Below, in pieces: positions 8,037 through 14,166 of a stretch of DNA of 18,616 bases (positions within the stretch are counted from its first letter, which is position 1; the number at the start of each line of letters is the position of its first letter). The notes under the pieces are model-generated. The model saw nothing but the letters and a program-made list of their open reading frames with translations, did not search any database and was not told where the DNA came from. The stretch is from M0108 sp049654905. Lineage in GTDB: Bacteria > Pseudomonadota > Gammaproteobacteria > Chromatiales > Chromatiaceae. The stretch is from NCBI GenBank assembly GCA_049654905.1, contig JBASIS010000315.1, positions 1-18,616 on the forward strand, written 5' to 3'. The position numbers and the translations under genes are program-made.

Positions 8037-8429
8037 ATGTCGGAAATCATGGGGATTCACCACGCCAGCCTCCTCGTCGCCGACACGGCGCGAGCCCTGG
8101 CCTTCTACCGGGATCTGCTCGGCCTGGCCGTCATCGCCGAGCGGCCGGACCTGGGCTTTCCCGGTGCCTGGCTCCGGGTCGGCACACAACAGATCCATCT
8201 GCTGGAACTCCCCAGCCCGGACCCGGTGACGGCCCGTCCGGACCATGGCGGCCGGGACCGGCACCTCGCCCTGCACGTCCAGGACCTTGAGGCGCTGGCC
8301 GGGCGTCTGGAAGGGGCGGGGATTTCCTACAGCCGCAGTCGCTCGGGCCGGGCCGCCCTCTTTTGCCGGGACCCGGATGCCAATGCCCTGGAGTTCATTC
8401 CTGCCCCCAGCCCCGCTGGGGAAAAGTGA
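8037..8429 (+). CDS. VOC-family (glyoxalase/dioxygenase-fold) protein
   Basis: This small protein of 130 residues has one vicinal-oxygen-chelate domain made of two beta-alpha-beta-beta-beta modules. The first module is GIHHASLLVADTARALAFYR followed by DLLGL, and the second starts at RHLALHVQDLEALAGRL. It ends with the typical RDPDANALEFI. By position against glyoxalase I, likely metal ligands are H9, H76 and E119, with E57 or H54 as the fourth. The substrate cannot be deduced. Similar stand-alone proteins are common in gammaproteobacteria and cyanobacteria and are mostly uncharacterised. The start at 8037 has GGAG about 10 bases upstream; M5 (8049) is an alternative. It is transcribed away from dapC and is followed by a structured noncoding region. 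Confidence 0.85.
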   Translation: MSEIMGIHHASLLVADTARALAFYRDLLGLAVIAERPDLGFPGAWLRVGTQQIHLLELPSPDPVTARPDHGGRDRHLALHVQDLEALAGRLEGAGISYSRSRSGRAALFCRDPDANALEFIPAPSPAGEK

Positions 8430-8453
8430 CGTAGCCCTGATCGGACTTGCGGT

Positions 8454-8496
8454 TGCGGAGATAACCCCCGAATATCTCCGCATCAAATGCGGAGAT
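8454..8496. repeat. Three-arm inverted repeat with two alternative 10-bp hairpins
   Basis: Arm A is 8454-8463 (TGCGGAGATA), arm B starts at 8473 and ends at 8483, and arm C is 8487-8496 (ATGCGGAGAT). A pairs perfectly with B over 10 bp (8454-8463 with 8473-8482, loop of 9). B also pairs perfectly with C over 10 bp (8474-8483 with 8487-8496, loop CAA). The two hairpins exclude each other. The element lies 24 bp after the VOC gene stop and about 125 bp beyond the 3' end of the convergent hydrolase gene. No T-run follows on either strand, so it is not a standard terminator. The rest of the spacer 8430-8620 shows nothing further. Confidence 0.7.
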
Positions 8497-8620
8497 GGGA
8501 CCAGGTTCGCTCCTCCATTGGTACGAACATCCCGGTGAATTTCCCCAACCCCCGGAGCCACCAACCCTGCAATCCCTGGCCAAGATGGATAGGGCGCCTC
8601 GGGCCTGGGCCGGGGTCTAA

Positions 8621-9469
8621 TCAGAAGCGGGCGCTTTCCCCGGGGGTGAGGCTCAGCACCTGCGTGGGGGTCTCTCCCAGCGCCTGCCGGTACTCCTCGG
8701 GCGTGCCCTTGAGTTGCGGGTTGGTGCCGTAATGGATGGGAATCGCGTAGCGCGGCTTGAGGAACTCGCGGGTCGCGTGGGCCGCGTCCTTCGGGTCCAT
8801 GGTGTAGTGCCCACCAATGGGGATTAATACCAGATCCGGGTGATAGTAGCTGGCAATGAAGCCGAGGTCGCTAAACAGCCCCGTATCACCCATGTGGTAG
8901 ATCTTGAAGCCGTTTTCCAGTTCGATGATGAAGCCCGCCGGTTCGCCCCCGACGTGGACTTCCTCGTGCTGGGTCTCGGGATTGGTCCAGTGGTATTCGG
9001 AACTGTGCTCGGCGCGAGTCATGGTGACGCGGATACCCTCGCCAAGGGGCTGGATGGTGCCGCCCTTGTTGAAGCGGGGGGCGAGTTCCCGAGGTAGCTC
9101 ACCCAGCGCTACCAGGCTGTCGTTCAGGCCAGCCGGTCCGTAGAGGGGGACCTGATGCTGTTTGGCAATCGCCGGCCCGTCGCCCACATGGTCGCCATGG
9201 GCGTGGGTGACCAGGACCAGATCGACCTTGCCGAGGGCGGCGAGGTCCTTATGCTCGGGCGGAGTTTTGGGATTCTTGGTGAGGAAGGGGTCGATCATGA
9301 TCACCTTGCCCGTCACGCTGGTGATCTTGAAGGCGGATTGACCGAACCACTGGACGAGAACCTGACCTTCATTAGCGGCCGCCGGGGTCGCAAGCGTCAG
9401 AGGGACGAGCAGGCAAGCGGTGAGCAGGCTGGCCGCCGCGCGGCCAAGCTGGATCTTGTTCGATAGCAT
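8621..9469 (-). CDS. Exported metallo-beta-lactamase-fold metal-dependent hydrolase (UPF0173-like)
   Basis: This 282-residue protein has a signal peptide (basic start, hydrophobic core about 12-28, likely cleavage after TPAAA near residue 32) and one metallo-beta-lactamase domain. The zinc motif HAHGDH is at 89-94. HMGDTGLFSD supplies the bridging aspartate, and IPIGGHYTMDPKDAA plus IPIHYGT supply the last ligands. These features match the UPF0173 hydrolases, which are usually cytoplasmic and ~225 residues; the added signal peptide sends this one to the periplasm. Its substrate is unknown and there is no sign it is a beta-lactamase. The start at 9469 is chosen over 9529 because of the strong GGGAGG just upstream. 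That Shine-Dalgarno lies inside a hairpin. It follows a lipoprotein gene on the same strand by 89 bp. Confidence 0.88.
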   Translation of the reverse strand: MLSNKIQLGRAAASLLTACLLVPLTLATPAAANEGQVLVQWFGQSAFKITSVTGKVIMIDPFLTKNPKTPPEHKDLAALGKVDLVLVTHAHGDHVGDGPAIAKQHQVPLYGPAGLNDSLVALGELPRELAPRFNKGGTIQPLGEGIRVTMTRAEHSSEYHWTNPETQHEEVHVGGEPAGFIIELENGFKIYHMGDTGLFSDLGFIASYYHPDLVLIPIGGHYTMDPKDAAHATREFLKPRYAIPIHYGTNPQLKGTPEEYRQALGETPTQVLSLTPGESARF

Positions 9470-9476
9470 TAAATTT

Positions 9477-9502
9477 TCCTCCCGAGTGGACCGTCGGGAG
9501 GA
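9477..9502 (-). promoter_or_regulatory. Hairpin burying the Shine-Dalgarno of the hydrolase gene
   Basis: On the minus strand CCTCCCGA (9494-9501) pairs with TCGGGAGG (9478-9485), extended by one A-T pair, with a loop of 8. The right arm contains the GGGAGG ribosome binding site that serves the ATG at 9469. The folded form would hide the site, the open form would expose it. A second hairpin lies just upstream in the leader (9514-9542). This is seen in the sequence; regulation is inference. Confidence 0.6.
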
Positions 9503-9513
9503 TGTGGGTGGGA

Positions 9514-9542
9514 CGCCCCCCGTCTTCAAGCAGCGGGGGGCG
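9514..9542 (-). promoter_or_regulatory. GC-rich 9-bp stem-loop between lipoprotein and hydrolase genes
   Basis: A perfect 9-bp stem CGCCCCCCG / CGGGGGGCG encloses an 11-base loop, 16 bp after the lipoprotein stop. No U-run follows on the minus strand, so it is not a classical terminator; it could stabilise a processed transcript end or form a leader with the next hairpin. The octamer GACGGTCC occurs twice on the minus strand, once before each stem. Confidence 0.55.
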
Positions 9543-9558
9543 GACCGTCAGCCAGGAT

Positions 9559-9936
9559 TTACCACTCTCCCGGCCTCAGTGCGCGGCCGCCACCCATGAA
9601 CTCCGTGGGCCTTTCCACCGGTGGTGGGCGTTTGCCGCCACTACTACTGTTGCTACTGCTACTGCTACCGCGACAGATCTCGCGCTGGGCCCGGCGTATG
9701 CCATCCTTGGCCTCCAGCAGCCCGGGATTCAAGACCAGCGCCTCCCGATACATGGCGAGGCTCTCCTTGCACTTACCCTGCAGCCGATATCGCTCTCCCG
9801 CCTCGTAGGCCCACCACCCCGGCACCACAGTGTCCGTCGGGGGCGGGTAGTAGGTGGGTGGATAGGGGTCGTTCGGCATGGCTTGGCAGCCCATCAAAAC
9901 CCAGCCCATCAAGGCCAGGATCAATAAATTTCGCAT
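9559..9936 (-). CDS. Small outer-membrane-type lipoprotein with a TPR-like segment
   Basis: The protein has 125 residues. A lipoprotein signal MRNLLILALMGWVLMGC ends in the lipobox cysteine C17; residue 18 is Q, so the Lol rule favours the outer membrane. A Pro/Tyr-rich linker follows, then a helical pair that resembles one TPR unit (WWAYEAGERYRLQGKCKESL to ALVLNPGLLEAKDGI). After that come a run of nine Ser/Asn residues and a Pro/Arg-rich tail. The start at 9936 has GGGGAG about 7 bases upstream; the longer frame to 9972 would put extra residues before the signal. The Ser run is encoded by alternating AGC/AGT triplets. It may share a transcript with the exported hydrolase. The function is unknown. 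Confidence 0.78.
   Translation of the reverse strand: MRNLLILALMGWVLMGCQAMPNDPYPPTYYPPPTDTVVPGWWAYEAGERYRLQGKCKESLAMYREALVLNPGLLEAKDGIRRAQREICRGSSSSSNSSSGGKRPPPVERPTEFMGGGRALRPGEW
9639..9672 (-). repeat. AGC/AGT trinucleotide run coding for polyserine
   Basis: Within the lipoprotein gene, the minus strand has nine consecutive AGC, AGT or AAC codons giving S5-N-S3. Such a run can gain or lose triplets by slippage without breaking the frame. Confidence 0.65.
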
Positions 9937-10196
9937 TTCACTCTCCCCTTGTTGTTGGTATTGGTTGGTCAAAAAGGTTGCAACCGGAGCAACTTGCCAA
10001 TTCTAATAGTAAGCAATTTTGCGCCAAGTTTCGTGGGTGCCCTGCATATTTTCGTGCCTCGTCGGTCAAAGGGCAGGTTGGGCACTGGCGATCAGGCGGG
10101 TTGTGGCGGCCAAGAATCTTTTCGCGCGATTGGCGAAGCGGCGGATGGCCTAGTAGGCTATATGGCCCTATTCATGCCACGACAAGCTATTTACCC
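9937..10196. other. Divergent spacer between lipoprotein and decarboxylase genes
   Basis: This 260-bp spacer has no credible coding sequence. It contains a perfect 10-bp palindrome GGTTGCAACC (9976-9985) near the lipoprotein start, possibly an operator. No convincing -35/-10 pair could be assigned to either gene. The decarboxylase start lacks a clear Shine-Dalgarno sequence. Confidence 0.5.
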
Positions 10197-11327
10197 ATGC
10201 TCAACCGCATCCGCCAGTTCCTCCAAGACCAGCACCCACCCAGCCCCTGCCTGATCGTCGATCGGGAGACCGTGCGGATGAAATATCACGCCTTCGCCCG
10301 CGTCTTGCCCGACAGCCGCATCTTCTACGCCATCAAGGCCAACCCGGCGCCGGAACTGCTGGAACTGCTGGTCACGCTGGGCTCCTGCTTCGACTGCGCC
10401 AGCGTCCCCGAGATCGACATGGCTCTGGCCGCCGGGGCCACGCCGGAGCGCATCTCCTACGGCAACACCATCAAGAAGGAGGCGGACATTGCCGCGGCCC
10501 ACGCCCGGGGTATCCGCCTCTTCGCCATCGACTGCCGGGAGGAGGCGGAAAAGATCGCCCGCGCCGCCCCGGGGGCACGGGTCTTTTGCCGCATTCTTTC
10601 CGAGTGCGTCGGCGCCGAGTGGCCCCTGTCCCGCAAATTTGGCTGCGCCCCTAATCTCGCCGTGGGGGTGCTTATCGAAGCCGACCGCCTGGGACTCGAT
10701 GCCTATGGCATCTCCTTCCATGTCGGCTCCCAACAGCCCAACCCGGAAGCCTGGGACATGCCCCTGGCCGCCGTCGCGGCGGTCTTCCATGAGTTGGCCA
10801 ATCACGGCATTCGGCCGCGCATGGTCAATCTCGGCGGCGGCTTTCCGGCCCACTACCTGACGGCCGTACCCACCCTGGAGACTTATGGCCAGGCCATCAA
10901 TCAGGCCCTCTGGCGTCATTTCGGCGATCAATTCCCGGAAACCATCATCGAGCCGGGTCGCGGCCTGGTCGGTGACGCGGGCCTCATCAGGGCCGAGGTG
11001 GTCCTGGTATCGCGCAAGGCGGAGGATGATCCCCTGCGCTGGGTCTTTCTGGATATCGGCAAGTTTGGCGGTTTGATCGAAACCCTGGACGAGGCCATCC
11101 GTTACCCCATCCATACCGCCCGGGATGGCGATCCGACCACCCCCTGCATCCTGGCCGGCCCCACCTGCGACTCGGCGGATATCCTGTATGAAAAGACGCC
11201 CTATGAGTTACCCGTCTCGCTGGTCCCGGGGGACGAGGTCCTGATCGAAGGCACCGGCGCCTATACCACCACCTATGCCTCGATCGCCTTCAATGGTATC
11301 GAGCCCCTGCGGTCCTATGTCATTTGA
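10197..11327 (+). CDS. Fold-III PLP ornithine/lysine decarboxylase
   Basis: This 376-residue enzyme is of the alanine-racemase-fold decarboxylase group (eukaryotic-type ornithine decarboxylase and bacterial lysine/ornithine decarboxylase). It turns ornithine into putrescine, and perhaps lysine into cadaverine. The PLP lysine is K47 in FYAIKANP. H175 in SFHVGSQ stacks on PLP, GGGF (213-216) and EPGR (252-255) bind the phosphate, and the second-subunit active-site cysteine is C324 in GPTCDSADILYE. Y356 in GAYTTTYAS completes the set, and the C-terminal FNG is typical. Lack of a diaminopimelate-binding pattern argues against LysA, despite the dap genes nearby. The frame stays open upstream to 9621, but homology begins at 10197. 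No polyamine gene lies beside it. Ornithine versus lysine preference cannot be told by eye. Confidence 0.9.
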   Translation: MLNRIRQFLQDQHPPSPCLIVDRETVRMKYHAFARVLPDSRIFYAIKANPAPELLELLVTLGSCFDCASVPEIDMALAAGATPERISYGNTIKKEADIAAAHARGIRLFAIDCREEAEKIARAAPGARVFCRILSECVGAEWPLSRKFGCAPNLAVGVLIEADRLGLDAYGISFHVGSQQPNPEAWDMPLAAVAAVFHELANHGIRPRMVNLGGGFPAHYLTAVPTLETYGQAINQALWRHFGDQFPETIIEPGRGLVGDAGLIRAEVVLVSRKAEDDPLRWVFLDIGKFGGLIETLDEAIRYPIHTARDGDPTTPCILAGPTCDSADILYEKTPYELPVSLVPGDEVLIEGTGAYTTTYASIAFNGIEPLRSYVI

Positions 11328-11419
11328 GCCAGCCCGGCGGCGAGCGGCGGGGATAACCCAGGGTCGAAATTTGGAACGGCTGGCCAAGCCCAGGGCGGAC
11401 GGATTACTCAGATTCCATA

Positions 11420-11435
11420 TGATATAATTTCATCA
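11420..11435 (+). promoter_or_regulatory. Extended -10 promoter overlapping a candidate HipB operator
   Basis: TGATATAAT (11420-11428) is a perfect extended -10 element in an AT-rich patch upstream of hipB; the -35 region is poor. The same bases form an inverted repeat TGAT-N8-ATCA (11420-11423 and 11432-11435), which has the arm-8-arm spacing of the known E. coli HipB operator (TATCC-N8-GGATA) though with other bases. Self-repression of hipBA from this site is an inference. Confidence 0.5.
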
Positions 11436-11466
11436 CTTATTGGTCTTACCATTACTTTAGTGACAG

Positions 11467-11805
11467 ATGCCCCTCGTGAACCGGCCACTTTCTCCCATCA
11501 CCCGCCAAGCCCTGCGGCTTCTGGGTGGCCTGATCGAGGAAGGTCGCCTCCGCAAAGGCTGGTCGCGCGAGATGCTGGCCGAGCGCATCGGCGTGGGGGC
11601 GCTGACCCTGCGGCGGGTCATCCGGGGCGAGCCGGGCGTCGCCATTGGCACCTATTTCGAGGCGGCCGCGCTGCTGGACATCCCGCTGTTCGGCCAGGAT
11701 TCGGCCCGGGCGCTGGACCAGGAGCTGGCCCGCCAGCGGGAGTTGCTGGCGCTGTTGCCCGCACGCATCCGCCGGGGCGAGGACCCGCTGGACGATGACT
11801 TCTGA
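11467..11805 (+). CDS. hipB: HipB-like XRE-family antitoxin
   Basis: This helix-turn-helix protein of 112 residues has the HTH at about 12-75: ITRQALRLLGGLIEEGRLRK, then GWSREMLAERIGVGALTLRR and VIRGEPGVAIGTYFEAAALL. This is the usual arrangement of HipB-type antitoxins encoded just before hipA. The C-terminal tail (about 80-112) is charged and acidic at the end, as is common for the part that contacts the toxin or is degraded. The start at 11467 has no strong ribosome binding site; a GTG at 11476 is possible. The stop TGA overlaps the hipA start region by 11 bp, pointing to coupled translation. A candidate operator lies just upstream. Confidence 0.85.
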   Translation: MPLVNRPLSPITRQALRLLGGLIEEGRLRKGWSREMLAERIGVGALTLRRVIRGEPGVAIGTYFEAAALLDIPLFGQDSARALDQELARQRELLALLPARIRRGEDPLDDDF

Positions 11806-13075
11806 GGCGATGCCCACCCCTGATCGGGCTTACGTCTGGGTCTGGCTCCCGGGTACCATGGCACCAGTGGTCGCCGGTCTGCTCCGGCGGGATGCGTGGG
11901 GCGGATACGGCTTTGTCTATGGTCGTTCCTATCTCGGCCGGGATGATGCCATAAGCCTCTTCCCCGACGAACTACCGCTCCAACCGGGCGAACAGCGGCA
12001 GCGTGATGATGAGTTGCCGTCCTGCCTGCGCGACGCATCACCCGACGCCTGGGGACGGCGGGTCATCGTCAACCGGCTGACCGGGAAAGGGGGCGACGCT
12101 GCCACGCGGGTCGAACTCGACGAATTGACCTATCTGCTGGAGTCGGGGTCCGACCGCATCGGCGGCTTGGATTTTCAGATCTCGCCGTCCAGCTACCTCG
12201 GGCGTGAAACCGCGCGGGACAGCCTGGATGACCTGCTGGACGCCGCCGAGCGTCTGGAGCGGGGCGAACCCCTGTCCCCCGCCTTGACCTTGGCCTTGCA
12301 ACATGGCACCTCCATCGGTGGTGCCCGCCCCAAGGCCCTGTTGACCAGCCTTGCTGGCAAGTTCATCGCCAAGTTCTCCACCAGTGCCGACCTCTACAAC
12401 CCGGTGAAGGCCGAATATCTGGCGATGCGCCTGGCGCACCGGGCGGGGCTGGACGTCGCTCCGGTCGTCCTGACCCAGGCCCTGGGTCGTGAGGTGCTGC
12501 TGATCGAGCGTTTCGATCGCGTCCGCCAGAATACGGGCTGGCAGCGCCGGATCATGCTGTCCGCCCTCACCCTCCTCGGGCTGCGCGAGCTGGAGGCGCG
12601 CTATGCGAGCTACGAGGACCTGGCGCACCGGGTGCGCCGGGACTTTGCCGACCCCCGCCGGACCCTCGCGGAGCTTTTTGGGCGCATGGTCTTCAATGTC
12701 CTCTGCGGTAATACCGACGACCATGCCCGCAATCATGCCGCCTTCTGGGACGGCCACGGCTATCGACTCACGCCGGCCTACGACATCTGTCCGCAAGGAC
12801 GCACCGGCGGCGAGGCCAGCCAGGCCATGCTGTTGACCGGTCAAAGGCGCGATAGCCGGCTCATCGCCTGTCTGGCGGCGGCCCCCGCCTTTGGCCTCGC
12901 CGCAGACCAGGCCCGCGCCCTGATCGATGCCCAGCTCGCGGTCATCCTGCGTGATTGGGACAGGGTCTGCGACGAAGCTGGGCTGACCCTGAGCCAGCGC
13001 CGGTCGCTCTGGCGACGCCAGTTTCTCAACCCCTATTGTCTGGAGGGCTATCCGGAGGGGGCTCGCGATCCCTGA
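11795..13075 (+). CDS. hipA: HipA-family serine/threonine kinase toxin
   Basis: This 426-residue HipA kinase fits the family size of ~440. The best-known homologue phosphorylates glutamyl-tRNA synthetase and causes persistence; the target here is unknown. The N-terminal HipA domain spans about 10-120. The gate loop HGTSIGGARPKALL (170-183) carries S173, the likely autophosphorylation serine. IAKF (K193) is the ATP lysine, GNTDDHARNH (305-314) holds the catalytic aspartate and metal-binding N313, and AYDICP holds the metal aspartate D330. All are intact, so the toxin looks active. ATGs at 11795 and 11810 are both possible; the first overlaps hipB. The last ~105 bp recur 1 kb downstream as a second, diverged copy. 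Confidence 0.9.
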   Translation: MTSEAMPTPDRAYVWVWLPGTMAPVVAGLLRRDAWGGYGFVYGRSYLGRDDAISLFPDELPLQPGEQRQRDDELPSCLRDASPDAWGRRVIVNRLTGKGGDAATRVELDELTYLLESGSDRIGGLDFQISPSSYLGRETARDSLDDLLDAAERLERGEPLSPALTLALQHGTSIGGARPKALLTSLAGKFIAKFSTSADLYNPVKAEYLAMRLAHRAGLDVAPVVLTQALGREVLLIERFDRVRQNTGWQRRIMLSALTLLGLRELEARYASYEDLAHRVRRDFADPRRTLAELFGRMVFNVLCGNTDDHARNHAAFWDGHGYRLTPAYDICPQGRTGGEASQAMLLTGQRRDSRLIACLAAAPAFGLAADQARALIDAQLAVILRDWDRVCDEAGLTLSQRRSLWRRQFLNPYCLEGYPEGARDP

Positions 13076-13155
13076 TCTATACCTAACACACCTGAGTTTT
13101 CGGTTTCCCGGCCCTCCCGCGATAGGCCGGCGAGTGACCAGGGCTAGGTATATAT

Positions 13156-13453
13156 TGTCAACCCAAAGTAGAAATGTCCCCTTCTCTCCAAAATAGAAAT
13201 GTCCCCTGTTAGCGGCTAGGGAGGGGGATACGCCGGCTTGGCCCGCAGTCCGGGTAGCGCTCCACGAGCAGGGCGCGGATCGCCTCCCGCAACGGCTCCT
13301 TCAGCCGCCGGTCCGTGACCGCCTCGACCACCTTCAGCCGGTATAGCGCGCGCTGCGTCAACGCGATCGTCTCCTCTGGCATCGTCCCCTCCGTTGATCA
13401 AAAGGGGACATTTCTAAACTGCACAAAGGGGACATTACTACTTTGGGCTAACA
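13156..13453. mobile_element. Internally deleted 298-bp insertion sequence (MITE-like), ISNCY/IS1202-like
   Basis: The ends are imperfect inverted repeats, 25 of 28 bases identical, beginning TGT and ending ACA (13156-13183 and 13426-13453). Each end carries a second copy of the core TAGAAATGTCCCCT: 13169 and 13194 on the left, and in inverse at 13403 and 13427 on the right, 24-25 bp apart, as if the transposase bound two sites per end. The interior holds a short remnant of a transposase gene on the minus strand. No clear target-site duplication is seen (TATAT against GTATT). It fills most of the 13076-13542 spacer. Before it, 13076-13155 holds only TATACCTA/TAGGTATA inverted arms and a CCGGCC/GGCCGG stem. 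After it, 13454-13542 carries the DUF29 leader. Family assignment is tentative. Confidence 0.7.
13209..13382 (-). pseudogene. Transposase remnant joining N-terminus to a later segment
   Basis: This is a 57-residue open frame with a good GGAGGGG site before its ATG. It reads MPEETIALTQRALYRLKVVE, then AVTDRRLK, then a jump to EPLREAIRALLVERYPDCGP. The first part looks like the start of an ISNCY-type transposase just before its helix-turn-helix. The ALLVERYPDCGP part resembles the later YPDFGPTLA segment, so the DNA between (the HTH) and everything after the join appears deleted. It keeps its frame but cannot be active. The comparison is from memory of the family, not from a search. Confidence 0.55.
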
Positions 13454-13542
13454 GTATTTTCCTGCCGGTTGCGGTGCTACCCCGACGTCGATATCCTGCC
13501 GCTGACGATGGGGTCGTTTGATGATCATGGGAGGACAACGGT

Positions 13543-14040
13543 ATGAGCGAACTCAGCAGGCTGTATCAAAAAGATTATTCCGCTTGGGCGACACGCCATG
13601 CCGAACTCCTGCGCGCCGGGCGTTACGCCGAATTGGATATCGAGCACTTATTGGAAGAACTTGGCGATATGAGTAAGAGCGATCGACGCGAGCTGGAAAG
13701 CCGGTTATTGACTCTGCTCGCTCATTTATTGAAATGGGAATTCCAATACCCGATCCTCTCCGACCGTTGGCGCGAATTCGAGGGCCAAAGCTGGCGGGCA
13801 ACCATCGTCGAACAGCGCAAACAGCTTGCCATCCTGCTGCGTCAATCACCCGGACTGAAAGCCATCCTTGACGAGGCCGTCACCGCCACCTATCCAGACG
13901 CCGTTGACCTGGCCTGCAAGGAAATACGCCTGCCTCCGGAGACCTTCCCCGCGCAGTGTCCCTACCAGGCCGCACCCTTGCTCGACGACAATTACTACCC
14001 TGGCCGGGAGTGTCCCGACCCGGGGGCGAAGCCGGTCTGA
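13543..14040 (+). CDS. DUF29 family protein with altered C-terminal end
   Basis: The product is 165 residues and belongs to the DUF29 family, small helical proteins of unknown function that are frequent in cyanobacteria and purple sulfur bacteria, often in many copies near toxin-antitoxin and mobile DNA. Family-typical parts are LYQKDYSAWATRHAELLRAG, the acidic helix DIEHLLEELGDMSKSDRREL, HLLKWEFQ and SWRATIVEQR, and the end part LPPETFPAQCPYQ to LLDDNYYP. The ATG at 13543 has a strong GGGAGGA. The natural family end is near YYPG; the last residues, up to PGAKPV, are read from the start of a duplicated hipA tail in another frame, and the stop codon lies in that tail. Confidence 0.85.
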   Translation: MSELSRLYQKDYSAWATRHAELLRAGRYAELDIEHLLEELGDMSKSDRRELESRLLTLLAHLLKWEFQYPILSDRWREFEGQSWRATIVEQRKQLAILLRQSPGLKAILDEAVTATYPDAVDLACKEIRLPPETFPAQCPYQAAPLLDDNYYPGRECPDPGAKPV

Positions 14041-14138
14041 CCCTGACCCAGCGCCGCTCGCTCTGGCGGCGCCAGTTTCTCAACTCCTATTGTCTGGAAG
14101 GCTATCCGGCGGGGGTCGCGATCCCCGATCTAAATTGA
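14028..14138 (+). pseudogene. Fragment of a second hipA: C-terminal tail only
   Basis: Bases 14028-14132 align with 12974-13079, the end of hipA, with about nine substitutions and one single-base gap (~91 % identity by eye). In the hipA frame it reads EAGLTLTQRRSLWRRQFLNS then YCLEGYP, as in the intact gene, and then shifts at the gap to end GVAIPDLN. No start or catalytic part is present, so it is a remnant. It overlaps the DUF29 3' end by 13 bp and lies 28 bp from the stop of the giant minus-strand gene. Confidence 0.88.
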
Positions 14139-14158
14139 CCGCCGCCGGCAGGCGGCGG
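14139..14158. terminator. Possible terminator hairpin at the 3' end of the giant gene
   Basis: A perfect 8-bp stem CCGCCGCC / GGCGGCGG with loop GGCA lies 8 bp beyond the stop of the minus-strand repeat protein. On the minus strand TCAATTTAG follows, a poor U-tract. It may end that transcript. Confidence 0.45.
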
Positions 14159-14166
14159 ACTCCGGG

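Noticed and set aside
9477..9542. Mini-ykkC (guanidine-II) riboswitch
   Set aside because: Two hairpins before a ribosome site fit in outline, but the loops lack the required ACGR tetraloops.
9621..10196. N-terminal extension of the decarboxylase (frame open to 9621)
   Set aside because: It runs across the lipoprotein gene in antisense and has no family similarity; homology begins at the ATG at 10197.
10197..11327. Diaminopimelate decarboxylase (lysA), expected near dap genes
   Set aside because: Length and the GPTCDSADILYE and SFHVGSQQ patterns fit ornithine/lysine decarboxylases better; it is also on the other strand and not in the dap cluster.
13146..13463. Target-site duplication of the IS remnant
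   Set aside because: Left flank TATAT and right flank GTATT do not match; no longer direct repeat was found.
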